This document shows, piece by piece, positions 7,901 to 16,312 of a stretch of 31,946 bases of DNA; the stretch's first letter is position 1; the number at the start of each line of letters is the position of its first letter. The notes under the pieces were generated by a model. It saw only the letters and a list, made by a program, of their open reading frames with translations, ran no database searches and was not told the origin of the DNA. The stretch covers positions 1-31,946 of IMG/VR virus record IMGVR_UViG_3300042295_000418. One strand, written 5' to 3'. The position numbers and the translations under genes were made by a program. The stretch is from a virus.

Positions 7901-9525
7901 GTTACACTTCGATACCGAACCAACCGATATTATTTAACAGCGTTTTACCTCAGCAATGCGAGGGATGTAATAGCACCTTTGCGCAACTTGCCGACTTTAA
8001 CGACCAATTATTTTGGCAGCTCGAAGCGGGGCAATGTGGATTTGCTGAGTTTGATTCGGAAGTAATAATACCCAATTGGACAAAGCTCGGTTCTGAAATA
8101 ACCAGCACGGGTAGCGGCGGCTATATTGCTAACTACACCCGTTTCGATGTGGTGCAAGATTTCTTAGTTACGATAACCGTAACGGACATTATAGGCGTGT
8201 TGAATGTTGGTATAGGCTTCGGGGGTTTTCAATCGATTACAACGCAAGGAACGCACACTATACACCTTAAGACCTCAAACCTAACAAACAATTTAATTGC
8301 GATTGTATTTGCAGGCGGCGCGCCATTATTCGAGGGGACGTTTGCAATCGATAGCGTAGTACCTATTCCTAACGGCGCTTTATTTGCGGGCTTAGTTGAT
8401 TCGCAAACGCTTTCGGTCGTTGAGGTGTTAGACCCTGTAATTACAACGAGCCAACAATATTTAACCGCTGCAATTAATTTAGCCGATTACGATATTGACG
8501 CGGGCTGCTATCGATTAGCGATTGCCGACTATTGTACGAATACTTGCGGGCAATATTTTATATACAACCCCTACTTTAATAGCGCGCCGCGTATTCCAGT
8601 TGGTTGGACTTCAGTACCAACAATAGGCACGGATAATTGGACGGTAGGAAACGGGCAAGCAAGTATTAATTTAACCGCTTTAGGCAATGCCGCCGAGCTT
8701 GTTTCAATTACTGAGTTATGCGAGGAAACCGATTACTATATCGAAATTCAAGTCGATTCAATTAGTAATGCACGACTTCGCTTTCAAGTTGATGGCATTA
8801 TTTATGGGAGCGGAATAAGTGCGGCGGGAACGTATAGCTTTACAATCACAGTAACTCAAAGCGGCGCAGTTAGTTTATTAGGTTCTCAGTTCGGTGCTTC
8901 GCTCGATGGGGATATAAATATTAGCAGAATAACCGTGCGAGCCGATAAGAACTGGGCTAAATACGATAAGTATAGCGACCTCATACAAGTGGGCGACTAT
9001 TCGGACGATTGTAGGTTTTTTAAGATTGAAGGGTGCAACGGCGAAAACCAATTCGGGTTAGCGTTTTATGGTACTTCATTTTTGGCGGGTATTCGATTAG
9101 AGGGGCGACGCTTCCAACCGCAATACGATACCGATACCGATTTGTTTAGATACGCTTCGGGACGTTGGCAGGCGAGTTATGTAGACCGTAAAAAGAAACT
9201 GAGTTATTATTTTGGGCGCTTGCCCGAATACGTTTTAGACTTTCTTTCGATTGTTTTCTACTTCGATAATTGCTACATAAACGGCGACACGGTGTTTCCA
9301 GCCGATAACGAGTTCCCGACTATTGAATACGATAATGCCGACGATTTAGGCGCGCTAACTATCGACTTGTATAATAAGCGCGATAAGGTGCGTAAAACGG
9401 TTTGTGTTGGCGTGGATGCTAATTGCCTACCTTCGATATTAGATAACGATTCTGAGCCGTTTATTTTAACGCAGGATAGCGAGCGTTTAATTACGCAAGA
9501 TGTGATTAACTTATATCAAGAATAA
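7897..9525 (+). CDS. Tail-associated protein with carbohydrate-binding-like domain
   Basis: 542 residues, start overlapping the previous stop (ATGA). The segment NPYFNSAPRIPVGWTSV at about residue 228 onward, followed by GNGQASINLT and LRFQVDGIIY, looks like a CBM_4_9-type jelly-roll often found in phage tail and adsorption proteins. The N-terminal half contains a similar beta-rich region with an NWTKLG element, perhaps a duplicated domain. The C-terminus carries the short repeat FILTQDSERLITQ. It probably belongs to the tail tip or host-recognition apparatus. The specific role is not established. Confidence 0.65.
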   Translation: MSYTSIPNQPILFNSVLPQQCEGCNSTFAQLADFNDQLFWQLEAGQCGFAEFDSEVIIPNWTKLGSEITSTGSGGYIANYTRFDVVQDFLVTITVTDIIGVLNVGIGFGGFQSITTQGTHTIHLKTSNLTNNLIAIVFAGGAPLFEGTFAIDSVVPIPNGALFAGLVDSQTLSVVEVLDPVITTSQQYLTAAINLADYDIDAGCYRLAIADYCTNTCGQYFIYNPYFNSAPRIPVGWTSVPTIGTDNWTVGNGQASINLTALGNAAELVSITELCEETDYYIEIQVDSISNARLRFQVDGIIYGSGISAAGTYSFTITVTQSGAVSLLGSQFGASLDGDINISRITVRADKNWAKYDKYSDLIQVGDYSDDCRFFKIEGCNGENQFGLAFYGTSFLAGIRLEGRRFQPQYDTDTDLFRYASGRWQASYVDRKKKLSYYFGRLPEYVLDFLSIVFYFDNCYINGDTVFPADNEFPTIEYDNADDLGALTIDLYNKRDKVRKTVCVGVDANCLPSILDNDSEPFILTQDSERLITQDVINLYQE

Positions 9526-9620
9526 TTTTGTAAATTTGTGTAACATTTGAGCAATCCATTTTAGGTGTCAGGCTTACGACCTATCAAACCGAAGCCGAAA
9601 CAATAAACACCTTTTAAATT
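9526..9620 (+). promoter_or_regulatory. Intergenic region with weak promoter before the tail tube gene
   Basis: TAAATTTG at 9531-9538 matches the -7 box of Bacteroidetes promoters, but no good TTTG lies about 20 bases upstream. The leader that follows contains AGGTGT near 9565 and ACACCT near 9607, which can pair to form a long-looped hairpin just before the start codon. A dedicated promoter would fit the need for many copies of a tail tube protein. Confidence 0.4.
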
Positions 9621-10160
9621 ATGGGATGCGTTTCCTATTGCGATGTATCGCTACTCGAACATAATTTGGTGGACTGTAACGAGTATAAGCTCGGCGGTGT
9701 TTCAGCGGTAATCGTTGGCGCTTGCAATGTAACCGTAGCCGACCCGTCGGATGCGACAGAAATTGCAACGTTGTTAGCGAGTGGTGAAGCCCGTTTGATT
9801 GAAGACATTCGTTTCGCTCTGCCTGCTGGTTCGCCTGTAACGGTAGATTCTCCTATCGGCTGCGGTACGCCGATTCGTATTAATGAAGACCGCACCGCCA
9901 CGCTATACGATGCCAACGTAACAGATGAGAATAACCTCTTTTGGAACGATGTAAACAACCGCCGCGTAGGTTGGATTATGGCGTATATGTGTGATAGCGG
10001 TAAGATTATTTTTATCGACCCGCCTGTTGGAATTACAACAAGCGCTAACTTTATTTTGCCTGAGCAGAATAACGAATTGCAGCGCTACGAAGTAACTTTC
10101 TCATGGCGCGATAAAGATATCCCAACTCAGTATAATGCACCAGTTGGAATCTTCAGCTAA
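9621..10160 (+). CDS. Putative major tail (tube) protein
   Basis: 179 residues, beta-rich, with its own leader region. The size, beta content and location in the tail block suggest a tail tube protein, and it is the best candidate for one in this window. Sequence marks such as MGCVSYCDVSLLEHN and the C-terminal YEVTFSWRDKD do not point to a named domain I can confirm. It overlaps the following glycosyltransferase gene by 26 bases. A minor structural protein is the alternative. Confidence 0.55.
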   Translation: MGCVSYCDVSLLEHNLVDCNEYKLGGVSAVIVGACNVTVADPSDATEIATLLASGEARLIEDIRFALPAGSPVTVDSPIGCGTPIRINEDRTATLYDANVTDENNLFWNDVNNRRVGWIMAYMCDSGKIIFIDPPVGITTSANFILPEQNNELQRYEVTFSWRDKDIPTQYNAPVGIFS

Positions 10161-11103
10161 TTTGTCAAACCAACAGAAGCACGCCCCGTTAAATGTCGGG
10201 GTTGTGCTTTTTGCGTTTGGTAAACCGCACTATTACGGCGCGGCTTATAACTTAGCGTTTTCTATTAAGCGATTCAATAGCGCGATTAACATTGCTCTTT
10301 TTGTTGACGACATAGATAAGACAAACGGCTACGCTCACGGGGTTGCGGATTACGTTGATTCAATAAATAAGATTAACCCCGAACACCTAACAACGGGCGG
10401 CAAGTTAGACCCCGCCAAATTGAAAATTAATCTTTACAATTACCTACCCTTTGAACATAACATTTACCTCGATGTTGATGCCGTAGCGCTAAAGGATTTA
10501 GAGCCTATGGTTAACGAATTAATCAACGCGGGTAAACACTACATAAGCCACACGGTCGGATACCATACCATACAGCAAGGGCGTGCAATACCGTCAATGC
10601 AATGGGCGTGGGCAGACGATATATGGCAGCATTTCGAATTAAGCGATACGGCTGTATTACCAGCGATTAATAGTTCGATTCAATATATACACAAGGGCGA
10701 AGCCTCTAAACGTTTATACGACACCGCTAAAGAGCTTTATTATAATAATCCTTTGCCAGTTAATAAGCTGCGCATGAAGTGGGGCGGCGGGCAACCCGAC
10801 GAACTTTACATGAATATCGCGATGGCTAAATTAGGAATAGACCCCGCGATTATTAGCGTAGGGCATACCGACGGGAGCGAAAACGGTTATATCCATTTTG
10901 CAATGCAGCGCCGTTTATCGTTTGAGCAAATAACAGAGCGATTCTATTTACAATCATATTACGGCGGGCAAGGATTTACGCCCCTGTTTTATGTTGAGTG
11001 GCTCGATAGACTTTTAAAAAAATGGTTTGCCGAAAGTGGCAAGCAACACATTCACTTCATAAACCGAATAACTACCAACAAATATGCGGGAAATAAAAAG
11101 TAA
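10135..11103 (+). CDS. Glycosyltransferase, GT-A fold (GT8-like)
   Basis: 322 residues. The start of the GT-A fold is LNVGVVLFAFGKPHY (residues 19-33), followed by helical NLAFSIKRF and the strand INIALFVDD. A DxD motif, YLDVDAVAL (Asp 113, Asp 115), is placed as the metal and nucleotide-sugar site of GT8-type enzymes. The C-terminal part includes KWGGGQPDELYMNIAM, a typical acceptor/sugar-contacting region. The gene lies inside the virion structural operon, overlapping both neighbours, so a likely substrate is a virion protein or a host surface glycan. The sugar donor cannot be told from sequence. Confidence 0.75.
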   Translation: MHQLESSANLSNQQKHAPLNVGVVLFAFGKPHYYGAAYNLAFSIKRFNSAINIALFVDDIDKTNGYAHGVADYVDSINKINPEHLTTGGKLDPAKLKINLYNYLPFEHNIYLDVDAVALKDLEPMVNELINAGKHYISHTVGYHTIQQGRAIPSMQWAWADDIWQHFELSDTAVLPAINSSIQYIHKGEASKRLYDTAKELYYNNPLPVNKLRMKWGGGQPDELYMNIAMAKLGIDPAIISVGHTDGSENGYIHFAMQRRLSFEQITERFYLQSYYGGQGFTPLFYVEWLDRLLKKWFAESGKQHIHFINRITTNKYAGNKK

Positions 11104-11686
11104 AAAGGTAGTCGCAGCCAAAGCCGAAAAGCCTATCGAAATTTACGGGCTTGAGCCATTACCCGAAAAAATAAAAGAATTGCCGCCAACCGAATTTAGC
11201 TCGGAGTCTGAAGTGAGCAAATTTATAGGTTCTTTAATTAAAATGTCGAAGTATCGCACAGCTCTTGAAATTGGAGTCTTTAAAGGCGAAACCTCTATCG
11301 AAATAATTAACGCGCTACCAAATGCGGGGCAATATTTAGGAATCGATATTGGAGATTATAGAAACGCAGAAGCCGAAAAGGCAATGCAGCAAGGCGGCAA
11401 AGCAATTGATTTTATTTTAGGTGATTCTTTAAACGAATTAACCAAACTACCAAAAGCGCATTTCGACTTTATTTTTGTTGATGGTAATCATACTTGGAAT
11501 CATATTTTAAAAGAGTTTAAAATGGTTGAGAATTTAGTAGCAAGGGGCGGCGTTATTGTTTACCATGACAGCATTAAAATTGATGACGTTTCGGAGTTGA
11601 TTAAATACGCAACGCAGTACAAGTATAAAGCTGTAACGCTAAACACGCCTGAAGGGCACGGATTAACAATACTTCAAAAATACTAA
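11084..11686 (+). CDS. Class I SAM-dependent methyltransferase (Methyltransf_24-like)
   Basis: 200 residues. Motif I is ALEIGVFKGET (60-70); the acidic residue ending the second strand is in YLGIDIGD (84-91); DSLNEL follows; and FDFIFVDGNHTW (127-138) plus GGVIVYHD (155-162) are the signature strands of the Methyltransf_24 family, often O-methyltransferases acting on sugars or small molecules. It overlaps the glycosyltransferase by 20 bases, so the two probably act on the same product, for example methylation of an added sugar. The first 35 residues are a charged, Pro-containing extension. Confidence 0.8.
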   Translation: MREIKSKKVVAAKAEKPIEIYGLEPLPEKIKELPPTEFSSESEVSKFIGSLIKMSKYRTALEIGVFKGETSIEIINALPNAGQYLGIDIGDYRNAEAEKAMQQGGKAIDFILGDSLNELTKLPKAHFDFIFVDGNHTWNHILKEFKMVENLVARGGVIVYHDSIKIDDVSELIKYATQYKYKAVTLNTPEGHGLTILQKY

Positions 11687-11688
11687 TT

Positions 11689-11769
11689 ATGAAAGCACTA
11701 AACTTTTGCCGTTCAAAGTCGTGCGGTTCGCACGTTATCGTTAACCCAACTTCTAAAGCAGTCGCATAA
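11689..11769 (+). CDS. Tiny Cys-containing ORF coupled to the portal gene
   Basis: 26 codons encoding MKALNFCRSKSCGSHVIVNP and six further residues, ending TAA at 11767-11769. It begins two bases after the methyltransferase stop and ends in the overlap TAATG with the portal start, so the gap between the two genes is exactly filled by this frame. The CxxxxC pair could bind metal, but nothing is known. It may be a real small protein or a leader peptide that couples portal translation to upstream genes. Confidence 0.5.
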   Translation: MKALNFCRSKSCGSHVIVNPTSKAVA

Positions 11770-13679
11770 TGGCATTAACACCCGAGGAAATCGACAAGGT
11801 AGTAAACCGTTTTGCGGCTAAGTTTAAGGGCTGGAGCGAAGCGAATCGCACTTCGCCGTTAAACCCAATAACAAAACAGCGGCAAGGCGTAAGCCAGTAC
11901 CCCGAGTACTGGGACGGGTATAACTACGCGGCTAAGATGTACGATAGTATTTTGCCGCATACGCGCCCAGATATTTACCCCGAACATTTGCTTAGTGTGC
12001 GCGCCCCGAACCAAACCGACCAACAAGCTCAATACATTAAGGCTAATTATAAGCCGACAACATTAAGCGTATTCGAGGATTTTAAAGCAACGGTAAGCCG
12101 TGCGTTTGCCGACCAAAATTGGAGTATTAAATACTACCCTGAGTTAGACGAACGTTTTGGCGAAGATAGTTTTCAGCGGTTCGTTAACGAGGAAATAAAG
12201 AAATTTGGTAGCGTTGAGGCGTTCGTTAAAACGATGCTACCGACTTTAAAACTTGTAGACCCTAACGGCATTATCGCGGTTGAACCCGAAGACGTAGAAA
12301 CGGTAACCGATGAAAACAACGACAGCGAAGTAATAAGCAACGACCTATTAAAGCCGATGCCTCATTACTATTCCTGCAAGTCGATTGTAGGGCAAAGTTT
12401 CGGCGAATACTATCTTGTTATTACCGACGATTACAGCAACGTTAAAAGCGGTTCTAAGATGGAAAAAAGCGGTATCGTTTTAGAGCTTTACGACGATACA
12501 AACATTTGGAAGATTTACCAAACGGGTAAGAAAGCCGATATGGAATTTAGCGAACCCGTGCTTTACTTTCAGCATAATTTAGGGTACGTTCCATGTCATA
12601 AGCTAATGGGTACGCCTCAGCTCATTAATGACGAAATAGCGTTTCAATCCCCGTTTATTACCGCCGTACCTTTCTTAGACCAAGTGGTATTAGATGAAAG
12701 CTATTTACAAATAAGCAAAGCGACAAGCGCGTTTCCTTTTATGGTTGCGTTAGGCGAGGTTTGCGACTTTATTGACCGCGAAGGTAATAAGTGCGTAGAC
12801 GGGCAATTATTCGACCCTATTAACGGCGGTTATCGTACTTGCCCGTCGTGTAGCGGTGGCGGTTTGAAGTCGCGTTTTAGCCCTACGGGTATGCTTTTAA
12901 TTAAGCCTAAGACCTCAGTAAGTGAAGGTGATAGCGGTATAAGTGGCGAATATTTAAAGTTCGTTTCGCCGCCTATGGATACGCTTAACTTTTTGCGAGT
13001 TGAAATAGATAACCAAATGAAAAAAGCCCGCGCTATTTTACACCTACCAACGAGCGATAGTTTGGCAGGCGTTGGCGAAGGTGTAACGGCTACGGGTAGT
13101 CTAAATAAGATGCGTAGCTTATACGCTTTTTTAAAGCCTATTTCAGACCAGTTATTTAGCTTGTATGAGTTTATATTGGTAACGACTGGTAAGATGCGTT
13201 ACGGCGACTTATTCGGGGGTGTTACGTTGGTTTATCCTACGACCTTCGATGTAAGCACACCGAGCGATTATTTAGCCGTAATCGGCGAAGGTATCGCGGC
13301 GGGTGTACCGCCTTCGGTTACGTTCTCAAACGTTTACAATTACATCAAAGCAATCCACTATACCGACGAAGAAACGAGCGCGGTTTACGATTTGATTATA
13401 AACGCCGACGAACTTCTGTTAATGAGTAGCGCCGATATTGCGGCGCGTGTTGCGAATGGTACGGTAGAAAAATGGCAGGATGTGTTACACTTTAGCGCAC
13501 CTCAGTTAGTAATGGAGTTAATCCGTAACTATATCCCAACAGAGGGCGCAGCGAGATTTACCGATTTACCGCAACAGGACCAAGTTATTGCGCTTCGTAA
13601 CATTGCAGCCTCAAAGGTGCGCGAGCAATTAGACCCAATACAAACCGCCCAGCGCGATTTATTGAATGGCATCGCTTGA
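11769..13679 (+). CDS. Portal protein with zinc-finger-like insertion
   Basis: 636 residues. The size, the gene order (portal, minor head protein, scaffold, capsid) and the sequence style (YPEYWDGYNYAAKMYDSI near 44-61; helical FLRVEIDNQMKKARAIL near 415; a C-terminal helical crown region) fit the portal of Bacteroidetes siphoviruses. Portals form the dodecameric ring through which DNA enters. An insertion at about 330-365 carries Cys 332, 342, 358 and 361 (C-x9-C-x15-C-x2-C with CPSCSGGG), which looks like a zinc-binding ribbon. The gene overlaps the following minor head gene by 14 bases. Confidence 0.75.
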   Translation: MALTPEEIDKVVNRFAAKFKGWSEANRTSPLNPITKQRQGVSQYPEYWDGYNYAAKMYDSILPHTRPDIYPEHLLSVRAPNQTDQQAQYIKANYKPTTLSVFEDFKATVSRAFADQNWSIKYYPELDERFGEDSFQRFVNEEIKKFGSVEAFVKTMLPTLKLVDPNGIIAVEPEDVETVTDENNDSEVISNDLLKPMPHYYSCKSIVGQSFGEYYLVITDDYSNVKSGSKMEKSGIVLELYDDTNIWKIYQTGKKADMEFSEPVLYFQHNLGYVPCHKLMGTPQLINDEIAFQSPFITAVPFLDQVVLDESYLQISKATSAFPFMVALGEVCDFIDREGNKCVDGQLFDPINGGYRTCPSCSGGGLKSRFSPTGMLLIKPKTSVSEGDSGISGEYLKFVSPPMDTLNFLRVEIDNQMKKARAILHLPTSDSLAGVGEGVTATGSLNKMRSLYAFLKPISDQLFSLYEFILVTTGKMRYGDLFGGVTLVYPTTFDVSTPSDYLAVIGEGIAAGVPPSVTFSNVYNYIKAIHYTDEETSAVYDLIINADELLLMSSADIAARVANGTVEKWQDVLHFSAPQLVMELIRNYIPTEGAARFTDLPQQDQVIALRNIAASKVREQLDPIQTAQRDLLNGIA

Positions 13680-14577
13680 CGAACTGATTAAAAAAAAGAT
13701 TCGGTTATTTGAACAGATACCGAAGGATATGGCAACGAGCGCGGAACGTGCGCAGCTCGACGCGTGGCGAACCGTTGAGCCGTTGCTTCGCGATATGGAC
13801 GTTGATAGCGATGGTAACATAACTCAAACGGATGCCAATATAAACCGCATAGGTTTAATAGCCGACGAACTAAATAAGGTTTTAGCGGGTGGCGAATACA
13901 AGGATGCCGTTTCAAAGTTCCTAACTCAAATTCAAGAAGGCGTTAACCTATCGACTGAAATAGCGCAAAAGTTTGAGGCTGGTTTTGAACCTACCGAAGC
14001 GCAACGGCGTTTAGTTCAAATAAGCCAACAGAACGCAATCAATTCTTTTTTTGGTAGTGGATTAAGACAAGTTGTATCGCAGCCGTTTTTAGAGCAGCTA
14101 ACGGCAAATGTAGCCGCACGAGCGCCACTTAATCAAGCGGTAAAAGCGTTAAGCCAAACGATTATAGGAACTAAAGAAATCGACGGCAAATTATTAAGGA
14201 ATGTTAGAACGGTAGCAAGCACCGCCCAAGCTATCGCAGATAATAGTTATTCGGCTGCAGTTAATGAAGCAATCGGCATACAATGGTTTCAATACTTAGG
14301 AGGCGAAATACCAACTACGCGACCGTTCTGCGAACATAGGCAAGGGCAAATTTTTCACAGGGGCGAAATCGAAGCATGGGGTCGCGGTGAAAATAGCGGT
14401 GGAATAAATGATATTAGAAACGGAACGTGGTCGGGTAGAATAGATAACACCGATGAAAAAACTATATTCGTTAATCGCGGCGGTTGGGAGTGTAGACATA
14501 CTTTAGTACCCGTGCCAGCTTCTAAAGTACCTGAAACGGTTAAGGCTCGCGCAAGGGCTGAGGGTTATATTGATTAG
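13666..14577 (+). CDS. Minor head / head morphogenesis protein (Mu F / SPP1 gp7-like)
   Basis: 303 residues directly after the portal. The C-terminal segment TTRPFCEHRQGQIF (217-230) and GGWECRHTLVPVP (272-284), with C222, H224, C276 and H278, is the typical end of Mu F/SPP1 gp7-type minor head proteins. The N-terminal two thirds are helical. These proteins enter the prohead in few copies and help in capsid assembly or DNA ejection. The gene is followed by a promoter and a small autonomous gene. Confidence 0.85.
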   Translation: MASLDELIKKKIRLFEQIPKDMATSAERAQLDAWRTVEPLLRDMDVDSDGNITQTDANINRIGLIADELNKVLAGGEYKDAVSKFLTQIQEGVNLSTEIAQKFEAGFEPTEAQRRLVQISQQNAINSFFGSGLRQVVSQPFLEQLTANVAARAPLNQAVKALSQTIIGTKEIDGKLLRNVRTVASTAQAIADNSYSAAVNEAIGIQWFQYLGGEIPTTRPFCEHRQGQIFHRGEIEAWGRGENSGGINDIRNGTWSGRIDNTDEKTIFVNRGGWECRHTLVPVPASKVPETVKARARAEGYID

Positions 14578-14609
14578 GGGAAAATATTTTTACTTTTTTT
14601 CTGAAATAG

Positions 14610-14640
14610 TTTGCAGATTCAAAAAGTGTTTATATATTTG
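14610..14640 (+). promoter_or_regulatory. Promoter cassette copy 1 (TTTG-N19-TATATTTG)
   Basis: TTTG at 14610-14613, a 19-base spacer and TATATTTG at 14633-14640 match the Bacteroidetes vegetative promoter. The sequence around the -33 box (AGTTTGCAGATTCAAA) and the A-rich leader ending ACACTTACACAA before the ATG are shared with copies at 16313, 25764 and 31778. It drives the gene at 14670. Confidence 0.85.
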
Positions 14641-14669
14641 TGCTGTTAAACAATCAAACACTTACACAA

Positions 14670-14879
14670 ATGACAACTATTGAAATCGGAAACATCGGAA
14701 GCGAAGAACAAGCTAAAAAATTGATTTCTAAACTACAAGGTCAAACATATATGAATTTCATAGTTGACTATGGAGTATATGCAGGAAACTACCCAGTTAC
14801 TGTTTCAACTGAACGCCCTGAAACTACTGAAGAAGAACTAAGAGAAATGCTTTTATTTTACATGGCTTGTGAATTTTAA
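14670..14879 (+). CDS. Small hypothetical protein in a self-contained unit
   Basis: 69 residues from ATG 14670 (MTTIEIGNIGSEEQAKKLIS). An in-frame GTG at 14640 lies in the promoter and is rejected. The protein is probably alpha/beta and acidic at the C-terminus (TTEEELREMLLFYMACEF); I do not recognise a family. It has its own promoter (14610) and terminator (14904), and its codons are more AT-rich than those of the flanking head genes, so it behaves like a moron, a gene inserted between structural genes with independent expression. Confidence 0.75.
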   Translation: MTTIEIGNIGSEEQAKKLISKLQGQTYMNFIVDYGVYAGNYPVTVSTERPETTEEELREMLLFYMACEF

Positions 14880-14903
14880 AATATAAAAATAGCCTAACAA
14901 CCG

Positions 14904-14928
14904 AGCCGCCCTAAAAAGCGGCTTTTTT
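14904..14928 (+). terminator. Rho-independent terminator
   Basis: Stem AGCCGC (14904-14909) with GCGGCT (14918-14923), loop CTAAAAA-type, and six T. It closes the small unit at 14670. Its T-run overlaps the -33 box of the next promoter. Confidence 0.9.
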
Positions 14929-14957
14929 GTTTTGCAATTTCAAATTAACTATCTTTG
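14926..14957 (+). promoter_or_regulatory. Promoter overlapping the terminator tail
   Basis: TTTG at 14926-14929 (inside the terminator T-run), a 20-base spacer and TATCTTTG at 14950-14957. The expected transcript start is about 14962-14964, at or next to the ATG at 14964, so the first mRNA may be leaderless. It would serve the scaffold operon. Confidence 0.7.
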
Positions 14958-14963
14958 TGCTAA

Positions 14964-15221
14964 ATGAAATACTTACTACTAATAGACGGCAAGATTATAC
15001 ACGCATCCGACGTAGTGGCAAGTAACCTAATGACACGCGGCGCGCGTGAGTTGAAATTAAAACAAATAGAAACCCCTATAATTTATGGCAATGAAACCCG
15101 AGGAGGCGATGGAGCTGATAAAGTTCTTAAACCTCGACGAAGCCGAAAGCCTCGAAACGGCAAAGGAGAAATTTCAAACGAATTGGATAGACCAAAAAGA
15201 ACACGCCGCGACGCTCGGTAA
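14964..15221 (+). CDS. Small hypothetical protein overlapping the scaffold gene
   Basis: 85 residues. The first 45 (MKYLLLIDGKIIHASDVVAS onward) look like an ordinary small protein with host-like codons; the remainder, a basic tail (KPRRSRKPRNGK), is read from the alternative frame of the scaffold gene, overlapping it by 137 bases. The start sits right at the predicted transcription start. It could be a real small protein, a leader peptide, or only its 5' part may matter. Function unknown. Confidence 0.5.
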   Translation: MKYLLLIDGKIIHASDVVASNLMTRGARELKLKQIETPIIYGNETRGGDGADKVLKPRRSRKPRNGKGEISNELDRPKRTRRDAR

Positions 15222-15909
15222 ACTTAACGGCTCGATAGCCAACGTTGTAAAGCGTGCATTTGAACCGTTTGGTGTTACATTAACGGACGAAGATTTTAAA
15301 GAGCAAAAGAGCTTAGACGTAATTCGCAATGCAGCCGAACGCGCTAAAACAGAATACGAAAAGCAGCGCGAGGAATGGGAGAAAAAATCATCTTCGAACG
15401 GCGCGGCTGAGTTAGTAGCCGAATGGGAGAAAAAACACAAAACACTTGAGCGTAAATACAGCGAAGTTGAACAGGCGCGGCAAGAAGCGTTAACCCAGTT
15501 TGAAAGCTACAAAACGCAAGCCGCTGAGGAACAAAAAGCGATTAAGGTAAGCAGCGTATTTGAGCGTGAACTCGGTGCTTTGAAGTTAGACCCGACCGTA
15601 AATGAATACACGATTAAGGGCTTTAAATCGGCTATTAACGAAAAGTTCATTATCGACTTAGAGGACGATGGCAGCGCGTTTGTGAAAGACCGTAAGACGG
15701 GCGAACGCTTAAAGTCCAAAGATAAGGCGGGCGCGTTTTTAGGCGTTAACGATGTGCTGATTGCCGAAGCAACGGCGGCGGGTATCATTCAAAAGAACCC
15801 TCACGCTGGCAAGCCGTTAAACAGGCAAGGCGCGGCTATTTTACCGCCGCTTGAGTTACAATCCGAGAAAAGGATTAAAGGCGTTAACCCTCGTTTTTTT
15901 GTTAAGTAG
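15085..15909 (+). CDS. Capsid scaffolding protein (putative)
   Basis: 274 residues, highly charged and helical, with a central coiled coil (about residues 85-155, rich in E, K, Q and A) and a shorter C-terminal domain ending KGVNPRFFVK. This composition and the place between minor head and capsid genes are typical of phage scaffolds (GPO/gp20-like), which guide capsid assembly and then leave. Translation may begin at either of two close ATGs (15085 or 15091). No protease motif is seen, so any maturation protease would have to be elsewhere. Confidence 0.8.
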   Translation: MAMKPEEAMELIKFLNLDEAESLETAKEKFQTNWIDQKEHAATLGKLNGSIANVVKRAFEPFGVTLTDEDFKEQKSLDVIRNAAERAKTEYEKQREEWEKKSSSNGAAELVAEWEKKHKTLERKYSEVEQARQEALTQFESYKTQAAEEQKAIKVSSVFERELGALKLDPTVNEYTIKGFKSAINEKFIIDLEDDGSAFVKDRKTGERLKSKDKAGAFLGVNDVLIAEATAAGIIQKNPHAGKPLNRQGAAILPPLELQSEKRIKGVNPRFFVK

Positions 15910-15911
15910 CC

Positions 15912-16184
15912 ATGCCAATATACGAAGGTTATAACGTAACGGCATCCGACCGCGAGGGTAAGAAATACAAAGCCGTAGACGATGAAGGGAACGAGGTGCA
16001 TTTTGGCGCGTCGGGTTATCGAATAAAGGTAGGCACGGACGCGGGTAACAATTACTGCGCCCGTAGTAACGGCATCCCTTCGCCTAAGGGTTCGGCTAAT
16101 TGGTGGGCGCGTCAGCTTTGGAGCTGCGAGGGTAGAAGGTCGGTAAGCGATAAACCTTTTTTTGGTAAAATCGATTTACCTTAA
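15912..16184 (+). CDS. Small protein with HFGASGY motif (DUF5754-like)
   Basis: 90 residues starting two bases after the scaffold stop. The sequence VHFGASGYRIKVG (about 29-41) followed by YCARSNGI and ANWWARQLW recalls a widespread small family with the HFGASGY...R...W.R.LLW layout seen in viruses and phages (DUF5754-type). Its function is unknown; the basic C-terminal half could bind nucleic acid. It is probably co-transcribed with the scaffold. Confidence 0.7.
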   Translation: MPIYEGYNVTASDREGKKYKAVDDEGNEVHFGASGYRIKVGTDAGNNYCARSNGIPSPKGSANWWARQLWSCEGRRSVSDKPFFGKIDLP

Positions 16185-16192
16185 TACCTTTG
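16161..16192 (+). promoter_or_regulatory. Promoter for a short RNA
   Basis: TTTG at 16161-16164, a 20-base spacer and TACCTTTG at 16185-16192. It lies across the end of the preceding gene and points to a very short transcript that ends at the terminator 16231-16260. Confidence 0.65.
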
Positions 16193-16197
16193 TAACG

Positions 16198-16260
16198 TTC
16201 ATAACGTGATTACTATTAGGGTAATTAGAAAGGGCTGGTTTCGCTTCCAGTCCTTTTTTT
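16198..16260 (+). ncRNA. Candidate short RNA, about 60 nt
   Basis: Between the promoter at 16161 and the terminator at 16231 there is no useful reading frame. The RNA would fold as hairpin ATTAC (16209-16213) / GTAAT (16221-16225) with a seven-base loop TATTAGG, followed by the terminator hairpin. It may be a small regulatory RNA, or merely a terminated leader. Confidence 0.45.
16231..16260 (+). terminator. Rho-independent terminator
   Basis: Stem GGGCTGG (16232-16238) with CCAGTCC (16247-16253, one G-U pair), eight-base loop, then seven T. It closes the scaffold operon and the candidate short RNA. Confidence 0.9.
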
Positions 16261-16312
16261 ATGCAGTAAATTAAGCATTTACAAAAAAAGTTTAAATAAT
16301 TCTTTGAAATAG

